From assembly GCF_938046015.1 (NCBI RefSeq), contig NZ_CALIXW010000033.1, positions 1-11,708 on the forward strand: a stretch of 11,708 nt of DNA. The letters are read 5' to 3'. The position numbers and the translations under genes were made by a program. Source of the stretch: an uncultured Porphyromonas sp. (GTDB lineage: Bacteria > Bacteroidota > Bacteroidia > Bacteroidales > Porphyromonadaceae). The notes beneath the pieces are model-generated. The model did no database searches and was not told where the DNA came from. It was given only the letters and a program-made list of their open reading frames with translations. Position 1 is the stretch's first letter; the number at the start of each line of letters is the position of its first letter. This document shows, in pieces, positions 1 through 6,013 of this stretch.

Positions 1-374
1 TTACACCAAGTGACATGGTATCTATCTTCGATGAAGACTACACGAGGATCATAGCCATAGACCCATTCTCCGATCTCCTTGTCATCACACTCAAAGCGCA
101 GAGGCTCATGGTTGATATTCCAGTGGATAGCATCATCGCTGAAGCCAACATGTAGGCGCATACGCCTATTGGTGTCATCACAACGGAACACCCCTGCATA
201 CCCCTCACCGAAGCGGACGACAGCACTATTGAAGATGCTATTTGAGGTAGGTAGTAGGTCACGTGGGATGATGGGGTTCGCGCTGTAGCGCCACATTACA
301 TCTTGGCAGCCACTAGGGCGGTCTTCCCAGGGCATATCGGGTAGGGCTTGTCCTACGATCTTGATCTTGCTCAT
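1..374 (-). CDS. GH130 family beta-mannoside phosphorylase or mannosidase, 3' part beyond window
   Basis: The open frame starts at an ATG at 374 and runs off the left edge, giving 124 residues of a protein usually a little over 300 long. The N-terminus (GQALPDMPWEDRP), the SNSIFNSAVV stretch (residues 44-53), FRCDD (63-67) and YGYDPRVV (106-113) match the start of the five-bladed beta-propeller of glycoside hydrolase family 130. Asp109 in the DPR motif is the likely general acid. Members cleave beta-mannosides, many by phosphorolysis to mannose 1-phosphate, others by hydrolysis. The phosphate-binding residues that separate the two lie in the missing part, so substrate and mechanism are open. 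No signal peptide is seen, so it is probably cytoplasmic. It follows the AmpG-like permease by 34 bases and probably acts on the sugar that permease brings in. Confidence 0.88.
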   Translation of the reverse strand, partial: MSKIKIVGQALPDMPWEDRPSGCQDVMWRYSANPIIPRDLLPTSNSIFNSAVVRFGEGYAGVFRCDDTNRRMRLHVGFSDDAIHWNINHEPLRFECDDKEIGEWVYGYDPRVVFIEDRYHVTWC

Positions 375-408
375 TCAGTTCTTATTATTACAGTAAATAT
401 CATCTAGA

Positions 409-1668
409 TTAGGCAGCCTTCTGCTCCTTGTGTACAAAGGGAAGGCGAGCAGCCATGAGTATAGCTGGTAGAGTAACCACCATGACGAGGATAAAGAAGC
501 TCTGATAGCCTAGCTTCCCGACGAGCCAGCCACTGATCATCCCAGGTATCATGACACTGAGGTTCATCAGACTATTGGCGAAGGCATAGTGTGCCATCTG
601 GTACGGGCCAGGGGCTATCTGCTGCATCATGAATAGGGTGATACCTACGAACCCAAAGCCGTAGCTGAAGTATTCGAAGATAATCCCCGTAGCGAGCCAT
701 CCAAGCCCCTGAGGCTGGAAGATGGCGAAGAGTAGATACACGGCGAAGGGGATGTTGAAGATGCAGACCAGTGAAAAGAGCGTCTTCTTGAGCCCAAACT
801 TAGCGATGTAGTAGCCCGAGAGGATGGAGCCGAGGATAAAGGCGATCGTGCCTGCCGTGCCGTAGATGAGGCCGTAGTGCTCGTTGCTCAGCGCCAGTCC
901 GCCCTTGTCCAGCCCATCCTTGAGGAAGATAGGGGCAATCTTCATCGCCAGCCCTTCGCCGAGGCGATAGAGGAAGATGAAGCCTAGGTAGAGCCATATA
1001 TAAGGCTTGGTGAAGAAGCTGCGGAGGATCTCCATCAGCTCCTTGAGCCCCTCGTCGGCACTCAGCCGATCGCGCTTGGGCTCCTGGGGGAGTACCACCA
1101 TGTGATAGAGAGCCAGTAGCAGCATGATGCCCGCGCAGATGCCCATGATGACCATCCAGGCCTTGGTAAGCCCGAGGCTCTTGGAGAGCGTCCCCGCCAG
1201 ATAGACGAGGCCGCCATTGGTGAGGATCTTGGCTAGGTTATAGAAGGCACCCTGCCAGCCCGCGTATACGCCCTGCTCCTGGGTGCTGAGCTGCTGCATG
1301 TAGACGCCGTCGCCAGCGATGTCGTGCATAGACCCGCTGATCGCCATGACGCCCATGATTCCTACCGTCACGGCAAAGAAGCTCGGCAGTGGCAGAGCAA
1401 ATGAGACGAGCCCAAACATCAGCGCCGTCACGGCCTCCGTCATATAGACGTACTGGCGCTTGGTGCCGAAGAGCTCCATGCAGAGGCTGAAGAGGGGCTT
1501 GAGCGACCAGGGGAGCACCAGCAGCGAGGTCCATAGCGTCACGTCCTTCTTGTCTACCCCGAGGTCGGTGAACATCAGTACCGAGACGAGCGACAGGGCT
1601 ACGTAGGGGAGCCCCATACCGAAGTAGACGCTAGGCACCCATGCGATGGGATTGAATCGTTTTGCCAT
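409..1668 (-). CDS. AmpG-like major facilitator superfamily permease
   Basis: This 419-residue inner-membrane protein has about twelve hydrophobic segments and a charged central loop (QEPKRDRLSADEG, roughly residues 195-207) splitting the two six-helix halves, as in MFS carriers. The start (FNPIAWVPSVYFGMGLPYVALSLVSV) and LPWSLKPLFS (52-61) match the AmpG/SLC33-like branch common in Bacteroidales. E. coli AmpG imports anhydro-muropeptides, but Bacteroidota relatives are often next to glycosidase genes and carry other oligosaccharides. Here the next gene downstream encodes a GH130 enzyme, so a mannosyl disaccharide is a plausible cargo (inference). The ATG lies 12 bases past the folD stop, so the two are almost certainly co-transcribed. 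A muropeptide role cannot be excluded. Confidence 0.87.
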   Translation of the reverse strand: MAKRFNPIAWVPSVYFGMGLPYVALSLVSVLMFTDLGVDKKDVTLWTSLLVLPWSLKPLFSLCMELFGTKRQYVYMTEAVTALMFGLVSFALPLPSFFAVTVGIMGVMAISGSMHDIAGDGVYMQQLSTQEQGVYAGWQGAFYNLAKILTNGGLVYLAGTLSKSLGLTKAWMVIMGICAGIMLLLALYHMVVLPQEPKRDRLSADEGLKELMEILRSFFTKPYIWLYLGFIFLYRLGEGLAMKIAPIFLKDGLDKGGLALSNEHYGLIYGTAGTIAFILGSILSGYYIAKFGLKKTLFSLVCIFNIPFAVYLLFAIFQPQGLGWLATGIIFEYFSYGFGFVGITLFMMQQIAPGPYQMAHYAFANSLMNLSVMIPGMISGWLVGKLGYQSFFILVMVVTLPAILMAARLPFVHKEQKAA

Positions 1669-1680
1669 TGTGCTGGAGCT

Positions 1681-2574
1681 TTAGTCCTGCTGCTGGCGCG
1701 CCGCCTGCAGTGTGTTGAGCATCAGGGAGACGATGGTCATAGGCCCTACGCCGCCTGGGACAGGCGTGATGAAGCTAGCCTTGGGCGCTACCTCCGCGAA
1801 GGCGACGTCTCCCGAGAGGCGGAAGCCGCTCTTCTTCGTTGCGTCGGGTACACGCGTCGTACCTACGTCGATGATCACCGCTCCGGGCTTGACCATATCA
1901 CCGCGCAGGAACTCGGGGACGCCCAGTGCCGCTACGATGATGTCGGCCTGCAGGCAGAGCTCCTTGATATTTGGCGTACGGCTATGGCAGACAGTGACGG
2001 TGCAGTCGCCTGGGTTGCCCTTATGTAGGAGCAGCTGGGCCATAGGCTTGCCTACGATATTACTACGCCCGAGGACGACGCAGTGCTTGCCTCGGGTATC
2101 GATCTCGTAGCGTCTCAGGAGCTCGATGATTCCCTGGGGCGTGGCGGAGACGAAGCAAGGGAGACCGATGCTCATACGCCCTACATTGATGGGGTGGAAG
2201 CCGTCGACGTCCTTGGCTGGGTCTACGGCCTCGATGATCTTCTGCTCGTCTATATGCTTCGGCAGAGGAAGCTGTACGATGAAGCCATGCACGTCGGGAT
2301 CCTCGTTCAGCCGCTTGATCTCAGCGAGCAGCTGCTCCTGGGTGACGTCGTCCTCGAAGCGTATGAGACTGGAGCGGAAGCCTACCTCAGCACAGGTCTT
2401 GATCTTGGAGGCTACGTAGGTCTCGCTGCCGCCGTCATGACCGACGAGGATAGCGACGAGGTGAGGGGCGGGCTTGCCTGAGGCCAGGCGTGCAGCGACT
2501 TCCTGGGCGATCTCCTCCTTGATACGGGCACTGGTCCCCTTACCATCTAGGAGCGTATAGCTTTGTTCTGCCAT
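1681..2574 (-). CDS. folD: Bifunctional methylenetetrahydrofolate dehydrogenase / methenyltetrahydrofolate cyclohydrolase
   Basis: FolD interconverts 5,10-methylene-THF, 5,10-methenyl-THF and 10-formyl-THF in the cytosol, feeding purine synthesis and initiator Met-tRNA formylation. At 297 residues it has normal length. The family signatures are all present: the catalytic YVASK segment (Tyr53 and Lys57), VQLPLPKHID, DVDGFHPINVGR, the dinucleotide-binding GRSNIVGKPM and the C-terminal PGGVGPMT. It is complete, and I see no missing key residue. A TATCTTTG promoter element lies about 38 bases upstream of the ATG. The gene heads an apparent operon with the AmpG-like permease and GH130 genes, an unexpected grouping for a housekeeping folate enzyme that may only reflect compact packing. 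Confidence 0.97.
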   Translation of the reverse strand: MAEQSYTLLDGKGTSARIKEEIAQEVAARLASGKPAPHLVAILVGHDGGSETYVASKIKTCAEVGFRSSLIRFEDDVTQEQLLAEIKRLNEDPDVHGFIVQLPLPKHIDEQKIIEAVDPAKDVDGFHPINVGRMSIGLPCFVSATPQGIIELLRRYEIDTRGKHCVVLGRSNIVGKPMAQLLLHKGNPGDCTVTVCHSRTPNIKELCLQADIIVAALGVPEFLRGDMVKPGAVIIDVGTTRVPDATKKSGFRLSGDVAFAEVAPKASFITPVPGGVGPMTIVSLMLNTLQAARQQQD

Positions 2575-2611
2575 AGTAATGTGTTTGTATTGTCGAAGCG
2601 TAAATGCGTCT

Positions 2612-2619
2612 CAAAGATA
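2612..2619 (-). promoter_or_regulatory. Putative -7 promoter element of folD operon
   Basis: The minus strand reads TATCTTTG, an exact match to the Bacteroidota -7 consensus TAnnTTTG. Transcription would start near 2605, giving a leader of about 30 bases before the folD ATG. No clear -33 TTTG is seen at the usual 19-21 base spacing. The box is preceded by TTTTTTAGC, the T-run of the pepC terminator. Confidence 0.6.
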
Positions 2620-2633
2620 GCTAAAAAAGGACA

Positions 2634-2685
2634 AAGGACGAGCGGTCAGCCAGCCCCTAGAGGGGATAGCTGACCGCTCGTCCTT
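2634..2685 (-). terminator. Rho-independent terminator after the pepC-like gene
   Basis: A perfect 17-bp inverted repeat (2634-2650 with 2669-2685) encloses an 18-base loop that itself holds a CCCCT/AGGGG pair. On the minus strand the stem is followed by TGTCC and six T (2628-2623). It starts 23 bases after the peptidase stop codon, as expected for an intrinsic terminator. Confidence 0.85.
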
Positions 2686-2708
2686 GTGGTGCCTGTAGGC
2701 TCTGGAGG

Positions 2709-3920
2709 CTACTTATTGCTTATGCCGAGCTTCTTGGCGATATCGTCGGGCAGAGCCTTGCGGTTGATGACGATGTTCATCGTCTTACCCTTGACGAAGT
2801 TGTAGGAGGCATACCAGTGCCCCTTGTACTTACCGGCCTCGCCCCAAGAGTTCTTGACGAGGAAGAACTTACGCCCGTTCTGATTCTTCGCCGTGCCGTA
2901 GATGACCATGCCGTGGTCGTCCGTCAGCTCGTAGTTATCGAAGCCCTGCTGGCGGTACTCCTGCGTGGGGTTGATCTCGGGGACGTTAGCCGAGTGGATC
3001 ACCTTATTGATGTAGCTGGCGCGGTCGTTGACGCTCAGGCCTACCCAGCGAGCCTGGTCGGAGCCCTGCGTCTGGATCTCCTCGAGGTCGGCTAGGACGG
3101 CGATCCCGTCGCGGGTGAAGCCGCGCTCACTGACGTCCGAGCCCCAAGCGATGGTGAAGCCCTTGTCAATGGCGTGCTCCATGACGCGCATAAACTCGTC
3201 GATGGGCAGGTTGTAGGACTCTGACCAGCGCCAGTTGTCCTCGATCTCGAGGGCGAACTTGGAGTAGAAGGGGTGGTGCGTGAAGGAGGTCAGCGATACG
3301 TAGTCGTCCGCGTTGAGCCCGATGGCCTCGGCGTAGCTCTTAGGCGTGTATTTCTTGCCATTGTAGGTGAAGCTCTCGGGGAGCTTGCCCAGGTAGCTGT
3401 CGATGATCCCCTCGTAGGCGGGATACCAGGCCGTGGAGAGCTTGCCGTTGGGCTTGGCGATGATGGCGTCGAGGAAGGCCTTGAGCCCTGACTCCAGCTC
3501 GCTGTGCTGATTGCGCGTCGTACCGTAGTTCAGCCCCATCATCACCGAGCGGGGTACTGCCCCGTAGTGCTTGAGGACGTAGATTACGTCGTAGAAGGAG
3601 CCGCCCTGGCCGTAGTTGAGCTTGCCGTGCAGGCGTACATACTTACGCCCCTTATCGCGGTAGGAGTGGCTGACGACAAACATCTCGGAGAGGTCGAAGT
3701 TACCCTTCCCCATACGGATGAGCTCGTCCTCGAGGAAGCTCTGTGCCGAATAGGCCCAGCAGGTCCCTGAGTTTGCTTGGTCCTTGACCGACGTGATACG
3801 AGCGTCCTTCACCGTCGTGAAGACGTTGGCCTCGCCATCCGTCTTGGGCTGCTGAGGTGTCTGCGCCCATAGTCCAGCGCTGAGACTCACTACAGCGGCT
3901 AGTGCGATTAGTTTCTTCAT
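2709..3920 (-). CDS. Exported C1B-family cysteine peptidase (aminopeptidase C / bleomycin hydrolase type)
   Basis: The 403-residue protein starts with a signal peptide (MKKLIALAAVVSLSAGLWA, likely cleaved after Ala19), so it acts in the periplasm or outside. The papain-fold active site is complete: Gln48 and Cys54 in DQANSGTCWAYSA, His336 in DDHGMVIYG and Asn357 in VKNSWGE. The layout matches peptidase family C1B, PepC and bleomycin hydrolase, which in other bacteria are cytosolic aminopeptidases of about 440-450 residues. The secreted Bacteroidota branch probably trims peptides from host protein, which fits an amino-acid-fermenting lifestyle (inference). AAAGGAG abuts the ATG directly, too close for a normal Shine-Dalgarno. 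The gene appears to be transcribed alone, with its own -7 box and terminator. I leave the symbol blank because the exported form may not be orthologous to classical pepC. Confidence 0.92.
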   Translation of the reverse strand: MKKLIALAAVVSLSAGLWAQTPQQPKTDGEANVFTTVKDARITSVKDQANSGTCWAYSAQSFLEDELIRMGKGNFDLSEMFVVSHSYRDKGRKYVRLHGKLNYGQGGSFYDVIYVLKHYGAVPRSVMMGLNYGTTRNQHSELESGLKAFLDAIIAKPNGKLSTAWYPAYEGIIDSYLGKLPESFTYNGKKYTPKSYAEAIGLNADDYVSLTSFTHHPFYSKFALEIEDNWRWSESYNLPIDEFMRVMEHAIDKGFTIAWGSDVSERGFTRDGIAVLADLEEIQTQGSDQARWVGLSVNDRASYINKVIHSANVPEINPTQEYRQQGFDNYELTDDHGMVIYGTAKNQNGRKFFLVKNSWGEAGKYKGHWYASYNFVKGKTMNIVINRKALPDDIAKKLGISNK

Positions 3921-3985
3921 CTCCTTTTATTCGTTTTGTGTGAAATAGTTTCAGACTAAGGCTCCCCAGGGAGGAGCTATGTGTC

Positions 3986-3993
3986 CAAAGATA
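3986..3993 (-). promoter_or_regulatory. Putative -7 promoter element of the pepC-like gene
   Basis: The minus strand reads TATCTTTG (consensus TAnnTTTG), inside AGCTATCTTTG, which is also found in front of folD. The predicted start near 3979 gives a leader of about 59 bases. A small stem (GCTCC at 3961-3965 with GGAGC at 3973-3977) would form at its 5' end. No -33 TTTG is evident. Confidence 0.6.
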
Positions 3994-4275
3994 GCTAAAT
4001 ATCTGCTATCGTCCTAATGCGAAGGGTTGCCCGCCTTATCTTGGCGCATCGTGCTACCTATGCCTCATTGCCGCTCTCCATCCGTGAGGGATGAGGGGAG
4101 GGGCCTTTACGGACCTTTTCATCCGAAGGCAAGGGAAGGAGTCGAGCCGTGCGTAGGTCTGCTTTCGGCAAGGCAAAGTGGAACTGAAAGAGTGCTGCCA
4201 ATGCACTCCATATAATGAGGAAGCGGGCTGCGGCTCGTGCTGCAGCTGTGCCAAGGGATAAGGGGGCGGCGCCGT
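3994..4275. other. Gene-poor spacer left of repeat array 1
   Basis: I see no credible gene here. Two overlapping open frames of 62 and 66 codons lie on opposite strands, lack family signatures and are probably chance. A 6-bp stem, GAGTGC/GCACTC (4190-4195 with 4203-4208), followed by TTTC on the minus strand, could be a weak terminator for a transcript coming from holA. CCGTGAGGGAT at 4082-4092 repeats at 4272-4282 where the array starts, so part of this stretch may be decayed repeat-element sequence. Confidence 0.45.
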
Positions 4276-4363
4276 GAGGGATATCAGTCAGAGCGCTGAA
4301 GGGCGTCAGTCACGAGCCTCAGGGATAGCAGTCAGCGTACTGAGGGATATCCTTCATGGAGGG
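4276..4363 (+). repeat. Tandem array 1: four 22-base degenerate repeats
   Basis: Four consecutive 22-base units begin at 4276, 4298, 4320 and 4342. Each has a 15-base core close to GAGGGATATCAGTCA (matches 15, 11, 13 and 13 of 15), then a 7-base linker that ends in CT in the first three units (GAGCGCT, CGAGCCT, GCGTACT). The period is not a multiple of three and the array lies outside genes, so it is not coding. The same unit recurs in inverted orientation at 10368-10455. It resembles, from memory, the short-tandem-repeat BrickBuilt elements described in P. gingivalis. Confidence 0.88.
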
Positions 4364-4399
4364 GAGACTTAGATCACTGCGACCTGGGGCACTTGGCGC

Positions 4400-4416
4400 C
4401 CCTCGCTAAGCGAGGG
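4400..4416 (-). terminator. Possible hairpin after holA
   Basis: A 7-bp stem (CCCTCGC at 4400-4406, GCGAGGG at 4410-4416) with a TAA loop starts 8 bases beyond the holA stop. It lacks a T-run on the minus strand, so it may stabilise the 3' end rather than terminate transcription. Confidence 0.35.
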
Positions 4417-4423
4417 CTGCGAG

Positions 4424-5428
4424 CTAGGCGTCGAGGACGCGCGTGACAAGCTCCTTGTAGAGCTCGGAGCTCGGGATACTAGCGTCTACGCCCTTGGAAT
4501 AGGCGTCAAGCAGGCGCAGCTGGCGGATGATGGCGAAGACCTGAGCCGCATTATAGTTCGTTCGTGCGAGGTTATAGTCACGGGCAGCGTAGGGCGATAT
4601 CTTCAGCCCAGAGGCTATGCTGCGCTCGTCCCGAGCACCCATATAGTGCACGGCCATGAGGTTGCTGAAGAAGCCGAAGAGCATGGCGAGGATCTGCTGG
4701 ATGGGGTGGTTGCGCTCGTTGGCCGAGAAGTAGAAGGCAATGCGATAGGCGCGAGCGGCGTCGCGCTTGATGAGGGCAGACTGCAGCTCGAAGCCGTTGT
4801 ACTCCTTGCTCACCCCTATATACTGCTCGATCTCATCCAGCCCCACCTGACGCTGCTGCTGGGCACTCAGCGCGAGGGCGATCTTCTCGACCTCGCCTAG
4901 GATCTTCTCTAGATCGTTCCCCGTGGCCTCGGCCATGAGGCTAGCTGCCCGCGGGTCGATGGCGAGCTGCTGCTGGGCGAAGCTCTTAGTGATGAAATCG
5001 GGGAGCTTGGAGTCATAGATACGGCTGGACTCGTATACGGCACCAGCGGCCTCGAGACGCTTGTAGAGGGCCTTGCGCTTGTCGGGCTTCTTCTTGTAGC
5101 ACAGCACCAGGCAGGTCGAGGAGGGGAGGGCCTCGAGGTGCTCAGCTAGGAGGTCTAGGTCCTTGATGAGCTGGGCCTCTCGCACGACGACCAGTACCCG
5201 AGTGCCCATCATCGGGAAGCGCATGGCCTCAGTGAGTATGTCGCGGGCTCCTACCTCCGCGCCATAGAGCACGCTGAGGTTGAAGTCGCGCTCCTCCTCG
5301 GGGATCAGCGTGTCTAGCAGGAGCTGCGCGAGTCGGTCGATGTACAGCGGCTCCTCACCGGCTAGCAGATAGGCGGGGGCAAGGGACTTAGACTTGATCG
5401 CTTTGGTCAGCTCATCATAGGTGGGCAT
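4424..5428 (-). CDS. holA: DNA polymerase III, delta subunit
   Basis: HolA is the clamp-loader subunit that opens the beta sliding clamp during replication. The 334-residue length is usual. Supporting stretches are the N-terminal LAPAYLLAGEEPLYIDRLAQLL (residues 16-37, the degenerate nucleotide-binding start of delta), the strand-then-KKKPDKRKALYKRLE region (about 111-125), EATGNDLEKILGEVEKIAL (about 167-185) and a C-terminal helical domain with NERNHPIQQILAMLFGFFSNL. Delta proteins diverge strongly, so the call rests on overall architecture and these helices rather than on catalytic residues; it has no ATPase activity of its own. It is transcribed away from the HsdR-N-like gene, and both promoters must fit in the 92-base gap between the two start codons. 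Confidence 0.93.
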   Translation of the reverse strand: MPTYDELTKAIKSKSLAPAYLLAGEEPLYIDRLAQLLLDTLIPEEERDFNLSVLYGAEVGARDILTEAMRFPMMGTRVLVVVREAQLIKDLDLLAEHLEALPSSTCLVLCYKKKPDKRKALYKRLEAAGAVYESSRIYDSKLPDFITKSFAQQQLAIDPRAASLMAEATGNDLEKILGEVEKIALALSAQQQRQVGLDEIEQYIGVSKEYNGFELQSALIKRDAARAYRIAFYFSANERNHPIQQILAMLFGFFSNLMAVHYMGARDERSIASGLKISPYAARDYNLARTNYNAAQVFAIIRQLRLLDAYSKGVDASIPSSELYKELVTRVLDA

Positions 5429-5506
5429 AGGGCTCGCATTAGGTGCCGCGAGGGCGTGACTGATTATTTAGGTATCTTAGCGCTTAGTCTCATCTCAGAG
5501 ACAGCA

Positions 5507-5514
5507 CAAAGATA
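5507..5514 (-). promoter_or_regulatory. Putative -7 promoter element of holA
   Basis: The minus strand reads TATCTTTG (consensus TAnnTTTG) inside the divergent gap. Transcription would start near 5500 with a leader of about 72 bases. A weaker plus-strand TATCTTAG at 5473-5480 could serve the divergent gene at 5521. No -33 motif is clear for either. Confidence 0.5.
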
Positions 5515-5520
5515 CGCATC

Positions 5521-5967
5521 ATGGAGCTAAACCTGCCTAGCTACGAGCCGCGCCTCAGCCAGCGCTCGGGCAAGACCTATATATATGATGAGCTACGTCG
5601 CAAGGCGGTGCGCCTCACCCCTGAGGAATGGGTGCGCCAGCACTTCGTGCACTACCTCCTCAGCTATCTAGGCTACCCCTCAGGGCTGATGATGAATGAG
5701 GTGGGGCTAGAGCTTGGGCAGACCAAGAAGCGCTGCGATACGGTCGTCTACGACCGCCAGCTACGCCCGCTGATGCTCCTCGAGTACAAGGCGCCCCAGG
5801 TGCTGATTACCGACAAGGTCCTCCAGCAGATCGTCCGCTACAACTATGCCCTGCGCGTCCCCTACCTAGTCCTGAGCAACGGCTTCACGCACTACGCCTG
5901 GCGCATCGACTACGAGGGGCAGAGCTACAGCCCGCTGCCGCAGCTGCCCCGCTATACGGAACTCTAG
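5521..5967 (+). CDS. Stand-alone HsdR N-terminal-like PD-(D/E)XK protein
   Basis: The 148-residue protein matches the HSDR_N-type domain found at the start of type I restriction HsdR subunits, but here it is the whole protein. The core reads KKRCDTVVYD (Asp73), then PLMLLEYKAP (Glu88 and Lys90), which is the PD-(D/E)XK metal and catalytic signature, followed by a helix with QQIVRYN and the strand VPYLVLSNG. No helicase domain and no hsdM or hsdS gene are present, so this is not a restriction system. Such small proteins next to holA are, from memory, common in Bacteroidota, which points to a housekeeping DNA role rather than defence, but the function is unknown. A nuclease activity is plausible because all three catalytic residues are kept. 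Confidence 0.85.
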   Translation: MELNLPSYEPRLSQRSGKTYIYDELRRKAVRLTPEEWVRQHFVHYLLSYLGYPSGLMMNEVGLELGQTKKRCDTVVYDRQLRPLMLLEYKAPQVLITDKVLQQIVRYNYALRVPYLVLSNGFTHYAWRIDYEGQSYSPLPQLPRYTEL

Positions 5968-6013
5968 CCTCCGAGACCACAGAAGACTCAGCCCACTACC
6001 TTATCTCCCGACC

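Noticed and set aside
1..3. TTA at the left edge as a minus-strand stop codon for the GH130 gene
   Set aside because: It is out of frame with the ATG at 374; the GH130 frame continues past the window edge.
4027..4254. Small overlapping genes on both strands in the spacer
   Set aside because: Frames of 62 and 66 codons overlap on opposite strands, have no signal peptide, domain or promoter, and read like low-complexity intergenic DNA.
4276..4363. CRISPR array
   Set aside because: The repeat core is only 15 bases, linkers are 7 bases and partly conserved, cores are degenerate, and no cas gene is near.
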